Shown here: in pieces, positions 33,022 to 45,759 of the stretch | Layout: every line of letters begins with the position of its first letter | Position numbering within the stretch: position 1 is the first letter of the stretch | Assembly: GCF_030145185.1 (NCBI RefSeq) | Contig: NZ_JAQYWB010000034.1 | Coordinates: 1-61,159, forward strand | Reading direction: 5' to 3' | Length of the DNA stretch: 61,159 bases | DNA from: Desulfoluna sp. | GTDB taxonomy: Bacteria; Desulfobacterota; Desulfobacteria; Desulfobacterales; Desulfolunaceae | Notes under the pieces: generated by a model | The model's input: the letters and a program-made list of their open reading frames with translations, nothing else | The model's database searches: none | Told to the model about the DNA's origin: nothing | Program-made: the position numbers and the translations under genes

Positions 33022-36000
33022 TTACTTCAGGGTTTCAATAAAACATCCTCCCGATCCCCCCGAGTCCTCTTTTTCAGCCTCCACCCATGCCGCTTGAACC
33101 GCCGAGAAATGATAGACCTTGATTTCGATGGAGGTGGGATGATTCATCCTTGATCCGGGTACGACAAAGCCCTGGCCTTCGGGCGTCACATTGCCTTGCC
33201 TGTCGCAGACCTGTTCCCATGTCTGGCCGTCGTATAAAAAGACGCTGAGGGTGCTCGCGTCCCTGTCCCCGCAGGGGATAATAAGCTTGACCGGCACGTT
33301 GAACACGGCTGGCGGCCTGAGGTTCATGGGCAGGTTCACCGCGGTGACGCCCTCGACGTTTAGCTGCGGGATCTCTTCTGACGGGCCGAAACCGGGTGTC
33401 ACAGGGCCGGTGCTGTCATAGACGATGGTGGCCCCTTTGAGTCCGGCGCTTAGTGCTTTCACCCCGGCATCGTACTCGCCGACCAACGCAGGATCTTCCG
33501 AGGTCAGCCTTTCCACCTTCGGCCCGGCAGCCGCTGCATACGTGTGCGCCTGTTCTGTTTCCACGTTAAAGGCGAATACAGCGGGTGTCATCGTCCCTCC
33601 TCGCCGATCCGTTGCCTCCATCGTGACATTGACCGTGGTATCAAAGGCATAGGTCGGATCCAGGGCGTCTTCTTCGGATCTGTCGTAGGCCACCCACACC
33701 TCTTTGACCCTGTCTTCCGGGTCGTCGGTCAGCCGGACGATGCGGACCACGTTCGTATCATAAAGGTTCCGATCATAGGCGGGCGCCTGGCCATCGTTGA
33801 TATGAAACACAATGCTTTGCCCGTCTCTGAGGTCTATGCCGTCCGCGTCCCTGATGCAGGCGGCAAAACAGGTATTGTTCGGTATGCGGGTATTATCGCT
33901 GATACCCGCTTTGTCATGGGGGATGGTCTCGGGAATGATCGGGGGCGTGGGCACAGGCCGCACCGGATCGTGGGGGCTTGATTCTCCGTCATCCACCTGG
34001 CCGTTGGCGTTGGCATCTTCTTCGCCGTCCATCCACCCATCTCCATCGGTATCCGGTTTCCACGGGATGGTTTGGGTGGTGGGGTCCGAATCCGGGATAA
34101 ACACCGCCGTATCGGTATCCGGGCCGATGGCACCGGCGGTCAGGCCGGTTTCAGTTCCATCCTGGATGCCGTCGCCATCGGAATCCGCGCGGGTCGGATC
34201 TGTTTCTCCAGGGTCCACCATCCCGTCCCCGTCCAGATCCTCTAAGGAGTCGGGAATGCCGTCATCATCGGTGTCCTCGTCGACATTTTCAACTGTAATG
34301 AGAAACGATTTTTCAAAACTACTGGTGGACCCGTCATTGACCCGGACTCGAATCGTGTAGTGATTCCGGGCCTCAAAATCAAAGACAGCGGAGGTTTGCA
34401 GCGCCTCACCATTTATAGCAAAAAAGCCGTTGTCTTCATCCCCGGTTCCTGACACCAACTCGAAGGTATGCGTGCCGGCCGGATCAGAGGTGAACAAGTT
34501 GCCCACACGGGTGCCGACGGGTTGGTTTTCAGACACAAGATGGCTGTCAAGGGTAAGCTCCATGCCAGCGGTCTGAACATCTAAGGTCGCCGAGTTGTTC
34601 CGGGGACTGTTGCCCCCTTCGGCACTGACCCGGTAGTGATACTGTGAGCCACTGGTCAAGCCGGTGATGTCGACCTGGGTCACATCCCCCACATCAAGGC
34701 GATAATAACCGGGCACATACCGACCCCCGACCATGATGGCCGGATCGCCCATCAGGTTGAGGCCGAATTGGAGCCAGCGGGCCACGGTCCCGCCTAAGCT
34801 CAGGGCAATCAAGTCAGCCTTGTGCAGGGCAAAGGTTTCTCCTGAGGAGATGAAATCCGTTTCAAACAGGCGGGTGTAATACCTAATGGCATAATGCATT
34901 GAATCCCCGTAGCTGGAAAGGAAGGTATCGCTTGCGGGAGCTGAGTCCTGGCAAAACCAGCCATAATTGCTGGAACCTATATAAGTGAGGGCGCCACCCT
35001 TCGGGTTGCGGATAAACGCCTCGCTCAGGCAAGGATCCCGGTCACTATTATTAAACGCATTGCTCAAACAGGCGGTGGTGTAAACAAACGGCGTGAGCCC
35101 GGTCAGGGTTTCGATGTCGCCGCTGAAAATAGCGGAAGTCGCTCCTTCGAGTCCCCACGCTACTTGGTTTCCATGGGTGCTGCAGAACAGATGAGTCCAC
35201 CCCTGGTTGTAGATGGCCTTGGCTGTCGCCGCGGAGAGGTCGTAATCGCCTGGCCACTGGGCGTCCCAGGAGGTCAGGGTGTCAAACAGAAGACCCAGGG
35301 TGTCCGGTTTGTGCAGGGGTTGGATGTGGTCGCGATAAAGCCTTCTGACCCACATCTCGGCATCGCTGACAGTTCTGTCGCTCGGCTCTCGGAATTGTAG
35401 GAGTCCGTCTGTCATGAGGTCCGTGGGCCGGTCCTCGCCAGAGTAAACATCATTAAGTTTCGAACCTGTCAACAGCATGGTGGATCTGGACAGAGCCTGT
35501 GGGTCGGTTTCAAAGGCGGTGAGTTTATCGACATAAGCCTTAACGTGGGCCACGGTTCTCACCGGGATCCGCCCCACGAGGACGTCCGGGGCCAGGTCCA
35601 CATGGTCCGCCTCCTCTCCGTATATCTGGTTGCCGTTACCGTCCCAGTCGCCATCCAAGGCCGCGTAATAGAGGTCTGTGGGCATGTCCTCATTATAAGA
35701 GTCAACATGAACCGGACAGATTCTTGCCGGGACCACGGTGTCATCTCCGCCCAGGACGACATAGAGGAGGCCTTTTTGCTCAACATACTCTTGGATGCAG
35801 TGACGAATCTTGTCCTGCTTGTCTAAGCCCGTATACTCGGCGTCGATCTCTTCCAGGATTTTGATTTCACATCTCAGGCCTCCGGCGTCCTGTCGGTGTT
35901 GGGTGAGCGCACCAAAAGCCCCTGCCAGCTCTTGGCTGGTAATGATCAGGTAGTCTACCCCGTCTGTGCCCCTGCGTTTTGGAGTCTCAAGGACCGTACG

Positions 36001-39000
36001 TGGGTTAACGACCATGCTGTTGAGCGCATCTTGGAACAAGGGTTCTGCGGGCAAGCCCTGGCGGCGAGTTTCCTGGTAATGGACCGTGACCACCAGGCGC
36101 GTGGCCAGAAAGAGCTCTTGGGCCGCTGGGGCGTAGCGTACCGGGTTGAGTCTGAGGGAGACAAACGATTGCCCTCGCATGGTGGCATCCCCTTGCAGAA
36201 CCGCCAGAGTTTCTGGGGTTTTTCCTGGTGCGGCATAGGCCGCCGGATCCGGTTCAACAAATCCGCTGGCAGGCAGACTGGGCGACTGAGCAGGTTGCAC
36301 GGGGTAGAGGCGTGCGCCCGTTTTCAGGCTGACCTCTTCACCGCTGACGTCGATGCCGGTGACCTGGGCCCCGGATGGAATCATCAGGTTGATGTACCGG
36401 GCCGGCAGCCACGGGGTCCCCGGCGCATCCTGGGGCATCACACCGTCTTTCAAGTCGACGGTCATAAATCCTGATTCCTCGGTAAAATTCACATCACCGG
36501 GTACAAAGGAACATTCCACCGTTGTCATGCCCGGTTCGGTGCGGGTGACGGGCGAGCCGGATTGTTTCGTGTTTGGGCGAGAGCGCCTGGTCAAGGGGGC
36601 CCCCGATTCCCAGACGTCAATATAATAACCGGTGGCTCCGTCCACCGGAAGCCAGCTGGCGGTGAACTGGTTGGCGGTGACGGATGTGGCCTTAAGATCA
36701 GTGGGTGGGGAAAGATTTTCCGTTTTGAATGTATTTGTTTCACCGTAGGTGGTCTGGTCACCATGGGTGGCATAAGCCCGCGCATAATACTCAGTGGTGG
36801 CCGAAAGCCCCGTGATCAGACTGGAAAAAGAGCCGGCCTGACCCGTTTCAACGGTATGCTTGTCGGAGGTGGTGGGAATGGCCGCGGGGCTCCAGCACAC
36901 GCCCCGGCTCGTGATGGGGGAGCCGTTGTCGGAAATCACGTTTCCTGTACAAAGGGCCGTGGTGGGGGTTACCTGGGACATTACCCCAGTCTTTACAATC
37001 GGTCCTCCGGAAGTCACGGAATCCATAGAGATTGTCACGTTGTATATAGCGATACAGTCGTCTGGTTCAGCCGTGCCGCTAAAGGCCAGGTAAATCTGGT
37101 CCAGATCGGACGGCAGGGCAATCGTGCAGGCCTTCAAATCCGATGGCAGCTTAAAAGAATCATCGGTCTGCCACGTCTCTTCGGAATTTTCTCTGTAATA
37201 AACCTGAATGTTGCCAACATCCTCACTGTCGTATTCAACGGACAATACCGGGCTTGCCACCCCGGCCAGGTCGATCTTGGGAGTGATCAGCCGGGCCTGA
37301 TCACCCTCTGTCCTTGAACAAAAAATGGCCTCTATATCATCGGGATGATTTATGCTGCTTATTGAGTAACTCCATGGGGTGTTTCCGGAAACAATCTCCT
37401 GGGTCCAGCCTGGTGGGGCCTGAGTCTCATGGTCAAATCCTTCATAAAACAGGGATTGGAGGGTGGTAAACATCCTGTCCACCCCATAGCGCGTCCCCGC
37501 TGAGTTTCTTGCCACGGCACGAAAATGATACGTCGTCATTGGCTCGAGCCCGGCGATGGTTGTATTAAACTCAAGGTCATCAAGACTGGCACCTGCAAAC
37601 TGTTCCGGGGTGGTGCTGCCGTAATCCTCCGTTAATCCGAACTCAAAATAATAATAGACGGGAACGGTTGTTTCACTGTTGTTTGGGTTGACCGTGCCAT
37701 GTAGAACGGCCAGGGAAGAACTGACATCTGTGGCCGGTTTTGTGGTGGATAGCGGCATGTTTGCCGCTGCTTTTGAGTCAAAGGTGCCATCGAGGCCATA
37801 GGCTGTTATGTCGTTATCGTATTTTGCAACAAGGCGGTAATGATAGGTGGTCAAAGGAGACAAGTCTGTCAGTACAGTGGATACGGCCAGGTCCTGGGTG
37901 CCATCAAGCGAGCCCTCAATCTTTGTTGACGCGCCATAGTCTGTGTCCGGTCCGTATTCCACATAAGAGGTCGTGGCTGTACCATGGGGGTTGATCCATC
38001 CCGTTATTGTGGTTTGATCAAGACTCACCACAGCGTTTCCGGTACGTGCGTCAGGGGCGCCGGCGGACCCGGCTGTGGTGACATAATTTAAAGTGGAGTA
38101 GACGGATCCCCGGGCATTGGAGGCCACCACCCGATAATGGTAGGTGGTCTGGGGAGTCAACCCCGGCAGGACGATGGAGACATCTTCAAACGTGGTGCCA
38201 GAACCGGACGAAGCGGTGGCCGTGTCGGTCAGGCACTCAATCGTGGTCCCATATTCAACATGGACCTCGGTATTCTCTCCTTCCGGGTTGACCATGGCAT
38301 TGAGGGTGGCCTGTGTGTCTGACGTATCGGTGGCTTCTGAGACACGAACAGACGGACCCTCACCTTCGTAAACCAGGTAGGTGCCTTCGCATGCCGCGTG
38401 GGCGGAGTTGTAACGGATGCGCATGTATCCGTTCTCCCCCCAGGTGTCCCCCCATGAGTTGCGTAATATCCAGCATCCGCCGCCGCCTTCGGGGGGTGTG
38501 TCGTCCCAGCCCACCAGGGAAATGACATGGTTGGTCGCGGCATAATAACAAATCCCGTTCGGGTCATCGTCGCAGGTTGTGTTTTGGTCTTCGTAGACAC
38601 CGCTTGAATACGCCTGGAAGGCGTCGGTGACAAGAACAGAGACGTCAATGACACCAAAGGCCATGATGGCCCGTTTCATGGCGTCTATGTCTCCGCAGGA
38701 AATCCGATGCCAGGATTTGAATTGGGTGAGTGTTGGATACGAATCCGGGCATGCTTGATTGCCAAGGTCGTACGGGTGGTCCGTTTCATTGGCAATGCCG
38801 AAATCCACCAGGCCGTCTAACTCTTCGTAGTCGTAATCGGATCCATCGCAGCCGTCAAAACCTGTGTAGTGATCGGTAAGGCAAAACGCGATGAACGCCT
38901 CGGAAAAATCGGCGACATCGTTGTTGAATTTATTCGTGACAAAATTATAGGCGCCTTCAGCCGACGCGCTGGCCCCAAAGGCATAGCAGGATCCACAATT

Positions 39001-39366
39001 GCCCTGGTCTCGGACGGGTCCGATATATGAATGGCCTTCAACTCCCCGCCAGTCGAAGACATCCGGCAAGGCAAGGTGCTGCATGTCCTGGAGGGGGCCT
39101 TGGCTTATTGATCTGCGAAGGGCCTTGGATGCGCCGGGTGAACGACGGGAAAAAAATCGGCTCTTTTCACCCGGTGCCATAGTGAAAATAGGGGTGGCTT
39201 CTACGGTAAAGCTGTAGCCGTTGTGCTGGATTTTATCTTGAATGTCAGCCAGGGTATCACCGGGTTCAAAGCGAAGAGGACCGTCGGCGGGTGCTGCGGA
39301 AGCGATAGAAGCAAAAGCGAATAAAAAGTAGAGAAGTATGAATGCCGACTTGCTGAAATTTTTCAC
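33022..39366 (-). CDS. Secreted two-protease protein: papain-like C1A + gingipain-like C25 + FN3/TSP3 repeats
   Basis: About 2114 residues. The GTG at 39366 is chosen because AAAGGAGC precedes it and it starts the signal peptide (cleavage after ASA, residue 24). Residues about 95-330 are a papain-like domain: Cys127 (QGNCGSCYAFG), His280 (TNHVISLVGW) and Asn303 (RNSWGDTWG). Several fibronectin-III-like units (about 335-930) follow. A propeptide-like region and a C25 caspase-like domain carry His1398 (STHGNQVAWG) and Cys1433 (TTACLSNAF). After a further FN3 unit and a cadherin-like unit, Asp-rich thrombospondin type 3 calcium repeats (about 1690-1745) lead to a C-terminal domain ending in a Gly-rich CFIETLK tail. 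It is probably exported and acts on proteins outside the cell. Confidence 0.88.
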   Translation of the reverse strand: MKNFSKSAFILLYFLFAFASIASAAPADGPLRFEPGDTLADIQDKIQHNGYSFTVEATPIFTMAPGEKSRFFSRRSPGASKALRRSISQGPLQDMQHLALPDVFDWRGVEGHSYIGPVRDQGNCGSCYAFGASASAEGAYNFVTNKFNNDVADFSEAFIAFCLTDHYTGFDGCDGSDYDYEELDGLVDFGIANETDHPYDLGNQACPDSYPTLTQFKSWHRISCGDIDAMKRAIMAFGVIDVSVLVTDAFQAYSSGVYEDQNTTCDDDPNGICYYAATNHVISLVGWDDTPPEGGGGCWILRNSWGDTWGENGYMRIRYNSAHAACEGTYLVYEGEGPSVRVSEATDTSDTQATLNAMVNPEGENTEVHVEYGTTIECLTDTATASSGSGTTFEDVSIVLPGLTPQTTYHYRVVASNARGSVYSTLNYVTTAGSAGAPDARTGNAVVSLDQTTITGWINPHGTATTSYVEYGPDTDYGASTKIEGSLDGTQDLAVSTVLTDLSPLTTYHYRLVAKYDNDITAYGLDGTFDSKAAANMPLSTTKPATDVSSSLAVLHGTVNPNNSETTVPVYYYFEFGLTEDYGSTTPEQFAGASLDDLEFNTTIAGLEPMTTYHFRAVARNSAGTRYGVDRMFTTLQSLFYEGFDHETQAPPGWTQEIVSGNTPWSYSISSINHPDDIEAIFCSRTEGDQARLITPKIDLAGVASPVLSVEYDSEDVGNIQVYYRENSEETWQTDDSFKLPSDLKACTIALPSDLDQIYLAFSGTAEPDDCIAIYNVTISMDSVTSGGPIVKTGVMSQVTPTTALCTGNVISDNGSPITSRGVCWSPAAIPTTSDKHTVETGQAGSFSSLITGLSATTEYYARAYATHGDQTTYGETNTFKTENLSPPTDLKATSVTANQFTASWLPVDGATGYYIDVWESGAPLTRRSRPNTKQSGSPVTRTEPGMTTVECSFVPGDVNFTEESGFMTVDLKDGVMPQDAPGTPWLPARYINLMIPSGAQVTGIDVSGEEVSLKTGARLYPVQPAQSPSLPASGFVEPDPAAYAAPGKTPETLAVLQGDATMRGQSFVSLRLNPVRYAPAAQELFLATRLVVTVHYQETRRQGLPAEPLFQDALNSMVVNPRTVLETPKRRGTDGVDYLIITSQELAGAFGALTQHRQDAGGLRCEIKILEEIDAEYTGLDKQDKIRHCIQEYVEQKGLLYVVLGGDDTVVPARICPVHVDSYNEDMPTDLYYAALDGDWDGNGNQIYGEEADHVDLAPDVLVGRIPVRTVAHVKAYVDKLTAFETDPQALSRSTMLLTGSKLNDVYSGEDRPTDLMTDGLLQFREPSDRTVSDAEMWVRRLYRDHIQPLHKPDTLGLLFDTLTSWDAQWPGDYDLSAATAKAIYNQGWTHLFCSTHGNQVAWGLEGATSAIFSGDIETLTGLTPFVYTTACLSNAFNNSDRDPCLSEAFIRNPKGGALTYIGSSNYGWFCQDSAPASDTFLSSYGDSMHYAIRYYTRLFETDFISSGETFALHKADLIALSLGGTVARWLQFGLNLMGDPAIMVGGRYVPGYYRLDVGDVTQVDITGLTSGSQYHYRVSAEGGNSPRNNSATLDVQTAGMELTLDSHLVSENQPVGTRVGNLFTSDPAGTHTFELVSGTGDEDNGFFAINGEALQTSAVFDFEARNHYTIRVRVNDGSTSSFEKSFLITVENVDEDTDDDGIPDSLEDLDGDGMVDPGETDPTRADSDGDGIQDGTETGLTAGAIGPDTDTAVFIPDSDPTTQTIPWKPDTDGDGWMDGEEDANANGQVDDGESSPHDPVRPVPTPPIIPETIPHDKAGISDNTRIPNNTCFAACIRDADGIDLRDGQSIVFHINDGQAPAYDRNLYDTNVVRIVRLTDDPEDRVKEVWVAYDRSEEDALDPTYAFDTTVNVTMEATDRRGGTMTPAVFAFNVETEQAHTYAAAAGPKVERLTSEDPALVGEYDAGVKALSAGLKGATIVYDSTGPVTPGFGPSEEIPQLNVEGVTAVNLPMNLRPPAVFNVPVKLIIPCGDRDASTLSVFLYDGQTWEQVCDRQGNVTPEGQGFVVPGSRMNHPTSIEIKVYHFSAVQAAWVEAEKEDSGGSGGCFIETLK

Positions 39367-39429
39367 AAGGTTGCTCCTTTTACCACTGTGCTGAGCACAA
39401 CGAACGTCATATCTGAAAAAGACCATCAA

Positions 39430-39753
39430 AAAAAATAATTAAGCAATAAAAATATCGGTAATTTTGAGAGAATCTTTAGCTTAATTTTTTAACCGGTAAA
39501 ATGAGGGCGATTCGTGTGTGGAGATTCAAGCCTTGCCGCCGTGAAAGGAGATTGCGAATGCGCTTTCCCCCCTTGTCACGCCGGAGGCTTTTGCGTAGGC
39601 GGATGCCTCGGGGCAAATCACATTCGCCTTTGATTTAGATTGGTTTGAATCAATTTTTTAAAACCTGTTTATCAAACTTTTTAAAAGTTTAGCCCCCGGC
39701 AGGGTCGCCGGAGGCAATTTCAGTTCAGATTTCGCCTGTGTCTTCATCCCTTT
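39430..39753. repeat. Intergenic region with decayed family A and reverse family B (39658-39715)
   Basis: The leader of the large protease gene occupies the left part. Fragments of family A (about 39530-39592) and a reverse family B copy (39658-39715) end 39 bases from the 3' end of the AIR-synthase-like gene. No gene is seen. Confidence 0.55.
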
Positions 39754-40785
39754 TTATTTCAGTCCTTCAAAAAACAGGTCCCAAAAGGGATCGGCGTTCG
39801 GTTCCAGAAGGGGCTGCACGATTTTGTCTTTGAGGACGGTGTTTTCCTTTAATTTGGCGTCGAATCTGCCCAGGACGAAATGTTCGATTCCGAGCTCGTC
39901 CCAGACGTTCTGCACGTCTTGCACATGGCGGGGGTCGACAGCGGCCAGGAGGGTTCCTTCACTGATGGCCTGCCAGGGGTTAAAGCCCAATTCTCTGGCA
40001 AGGGTGGCAATATCCTCGGGTATTTCCACCTGATCGAAATCAACCATGACCGGGACACCCGACGCTTCGGACATCTCCCAGAGTCCTCCCTGAACTCCCC
40101 CTTCGGTGGCATCATGCATGGCATGCACACCGCCCGCTTTGAACGCGTGCAGGGCCTCCTGGACAACGCTGATCTGATTCGCCCGGTCACGCAGCGTATC
40201 GAGCATCTCCCCGGACATATTTTTTTCAAGTCGTTGTCGATGCACGATGGAGAGCAGGGCCGCGGCTTCGATGCACGGTCCCTTGGTCATTAATATCGTA
40301 TCACCGTCTTTGGCTCCGCCGGGTGAGATCCATGCGTCCTTGTCCGCGGTGCCCCAAACGGTGACACCTCCCACGGTCGGCACGGTCACGGCCCCGTACC
40401 ATCCGGTATGACCGCCTACAATGGAAATCCCCAGTTCTTCGGCTGCACGGGAAATGGCGGTAATGATCGTGCGGGCGTCCTCTTCGGGGGAGCCCAGGGG
40501 AAGCAGGAGGGTGTAAGTCATGAACTGCGGATTGACTCCGGTGACGGCGATATCACTGGCACCGATATGCACCGTGAACCATCCCATGAGATCCAGGGGG
40601 AGTCCGGGAGCGGGAAAAATGGGGTCTTCGGCAATGGCCATGACCCGTCCATCCTGGGTCTCTATGATCGCCGCATCCAACCCCGGGCCAGGGCCCACCA
40701 GCAGGCTGTCGCACGGTTTTCCCAAGGCTCCCTGTACCAGCCCCTGCAATCGCGAGGGGCTCGGTTTACCCACCAAATTACTCAT
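39754..40785 (-). CDS. AIR-synthase-related protein (PurM/HypE/SelD fold)
   Basis: 343 residues of the PurM-like ATP-binding superfamily. Visible signatures are the N-terminal DSLLVGPGPGLDAAIIET, the Asp-containing IGASDIAVTGVNPQFMTYTL, GGHTGWYG, and HAMHDATEGGVQGGLWEM, the C-terminal domain hallmark of HypE/SelD-like proteins. The reaction is unknown; it is not a canonical PurM, HypE or SelD. Its ATG at 40785 overlaps the thiamine-binding gene by eight bases, and GGAAGG lies upstream. The coupling suggests a role near thiamine or HMP metabolism, since AIR is the HMP precursor (inference). Confidence 0.8.
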   Translation of the reverse strand: MSNLVGKPSPSRLQGLVQGALGKPCDSLLVGPGPGLDAAIIETQDGRVMAIAEDPIFPAPGLPLDLMGWFTVHIGASDIAVTGVNPQFMTYTLLLPLGSPEEDARTIITAISRAAEELGISIVGGHTGWYGAVTVPTVGGVTVWGTADKDAWISPGGAKDGDTILMTKGPCIEAAALLSIVHRQRLEKNMSGEMLDTLRDRANQISVVQEALHAFKAGGVHAMHDATEGGVQGGLWEMSEASGVPVMVDFDQVEIPEDIATLARELGFNPWQAISEGTLLAAVDPRHVQDVQNVWDELGIEHFVLGRFDAKLKENTVLKDKIVQPLLEPNADPFWDLFFEGLK

Positions 40786-41086
40786 GATCGACCTTCCTTC
40801 CTAAAACATCTTCCACATCTGTTATTTTTCCCTGCAGGCGCCCCGTGGCTCCTTTGCGATCATCCAGGGTGATGGAGGTGAGCACCCGGGGTGCCCGCTT
40901 CATCATCAGGTTATGGCAGCCCATGATCAGCGCCATGACCTCGGCCTGATCTCCCTCAATGGTTGTCTGCATGGCCCCAAGCCTGTAGTCCAGGCCGGAG
41001 GCAGCGATCAGTTCCACCACAGCGGCGATATGTTCCTTCAGCTCTTCTCCCACCCCAAAGGGTAGAATGGTAAAACTTGCCAGCAT
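40778..41086 (-). CDS. MTH1187-family thiamine-binding protein
   Basis: 102 residues, MLASFTILPFGVGEELKEHI..., with the ferredoxin-like fold motif LDYRLGAMQTTIEGDQAEVM and MKRAPRVLTSITLDDRKG of the thiamine-binding protein family (COG0011). The ATG at 41086 is preferred to an upstream TTG because GAGG lies a few bases before it. It probably binds thiamine or a pyrimidine precursor in the cytoplasm. It is the first gene of a two-gene unit with the AIR-synthase-like gene. Confidence 0.85.
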   Translation of the reverse strand: MLASFTILPFGVGEELKEHIAAVVELIAASGLDYRLGAMQTTIEGDQAEVMALIMGCHNLMMKRAPRVLTSITLDDRKGATGRLQGKITDVEDVLGRKVDHE

Positions 41087-44348
<3,262 letters not shown>

Positions 44349-44443
44349 TGGCAGCTCCAACGTCTTTTGGCGCTGCTTGCAAAGAGGTAAGAAAGTGCAC
44401 AGCTAAAAACCGGTTCCAGTCGATGGCATCACGCTGCCGCTGG

Positions 44444-44690
44444 AACCGGAATTCAATTTGTAAACTGGCTTTCAAGGTGGCTCACCTATTCGCCAGAGTT
44501 ATCCCGGTTAAAGTCAACCCGTGAATTGACACGCAAACACCGACAGCTCATGTGCTTGAGACATCCGTTGTCACCCCTCACCCGTCGCGCGAATGCGGAC
44601 GCGAGGTGCCCAGGGTAGCGCCAGCCGTAGAGCATTCGCAAACCCGCTTTCAAGGTGGCGCCACCTTGCCGCTGGCGGCTTGCTTTTTGA
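44444..44690 (-). repeat. Two reverse family A heads with connecting full-length element
   Basis: One reverse family A head (44470-44505) and another (about 44640-44690, ending CCTTGCCGCTGGCGGC) flank a sequence that is the reverse of the A1 body, including CACGCGAATGC-like and CATGTGC segments. It lies 3' of katG. The remainder up to 44931 is AT-rich with no gene. Confidence 0.65.
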
Positions 44691-44931
44691 CTTATTTTAT
44701 GGGGGTGGGTATGTTTCGTGACGGCAAGTAGCAGATGTCCTCAAATCCTCTCTTGCGGAGGGGAGGCATACGCTTGTCAATACATTGAGCTGGACCGGGA
44801 TGTCACGGCCCGTTTTTCCGAAGTTCTGGATCCCAGACGCTTTTTTTGACCGGTTCTTTTTTTTATCTTTCGGACGGGCCGATTGAGCGTCGGGCTTTTG
44901 GCGTGACGACAACAAAATCTGATCAAGGCAC

Positions 44932-45624
44932 ATGAAACGAATTATTACTTTTATCACCGGGCAATGGTTTTTACTCTGGGTACTCTCGTTTACGGTCTTT
45001 TTAACCTCGGGTAACGGAGAAAATTGGGCAAGATGGCAATGGGGAATAAAGTATGACGCCAATGAATGGGGCGGAATGCTGGTCTCAATTTTGCTGGTGA
45101 TGCTTCTTTCTGGGGCCGCATTGGTGTGGCTTTATTATTATTTCATCAAACATTGGGCTCATTGGCGGGAGCAGGGCGTTGTTTCTGTAGAAAAGACGAC
45201 GATGATCGCTACCATTCCCCCGGGGTTTCTCTTTTTTGTTCTGAACGGATTCGATCCTTTTTTCCCGGTCTTCCGGTTTATCGCTCACCTGTTTACAGCT
45301 GGGTACGGTATGCCCCGGTTGATGACCTATCTTGCCCTTCCTCTTTTGGGCGTCGCGCTTCTGGGATGGGTTTTCCCGATCGTCATGGAAGGCTCCAGAA
45401 AAATCGCCCTTTCAATCGTGGCTTCCTGGATGACGATTCCTGTCATCACGTTTACCGATGGGGTGGTTGGCGGGACAAGGTCCGGTTGGACGGGGTATCT
45501 TAATCTGGCGGACACCGCCCTTCCTGTTTATGTGGCCGCCTCGGTGCCTCTTGCATATATTGGCAGCGTTGTGATGTTGACGGCCCTTGGCAAACGTCGT
45601 GAAAAACAGGTCACTGCGGCATGA
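44932..45624 (+). CDS. Membrane protein of unknown function
   Basis: 230 residues with six hydrophobic segments: residues 8-26, 48-68, 92-108 (PPGFLFFVLNGFDPFFPVF), 118-146, 155-172 and 198-218. It starts MKRIITFITGQWFLLWVLS and ends in a basic cytoplasmic tail (GKRREKQ). I recognise no family. It stands alone and is followed by a strong terminator. Confidence 0.65.
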   Translation: MKRIITFITGQWFLLWVLSFTVFLTSGNGENWARWQWGIKYDANEWGGMLVSILLVMLLSGAALVWLYYYFIKHWAHWREQGVVSVEKTTMIATIPPGFLFFVLNGFDPFFPVFRFIAHLFTAGYGMPRLMTYLALPLLGVALLGWVFPIVMEGSRKIALSIVASWMTIPVITFTDGVVGGTRSGWTGYLNLADTALPVYVAASVPLAYIGSVVMLTALGKRREKQVTAA

Positions 45625-45652
45625 TTTAAAAAGGCAGGAAAGAGGGATGGAA

Positions 45653-45686
45653 ACAGAAAAGCCGCATTTAGGTGCGGCTTTTCTGT
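45653..45686 (+). terminator. Rho-independent terminator after the membrane protein gene
   Basis: A perfect 14-bp stem (ACAGAAAAGCCGCA, 45653-45666, with 45673-45686) and a six-base loop. The descending arm contains TTTTCTG. It ends 29 bases after the stop codon. The AT-rich outer stem makes it plausible in both directions. Confidence 0.75.
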
Positions 45687-45759
45687 TTATCGCTTTTCAT
45701 GCCACACACGGAGTGTGGCGTTCCAGCGGCAGGGTGCCGCTGAGGGGACCTTTTAGATC

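Noticed and set aside
44697-45062. Minus-strand 121-codon frame over the membrane protein start
   Set aside because: Composition rich in Lys/Ser with no family signal, and it overlaps a better-supported gene.
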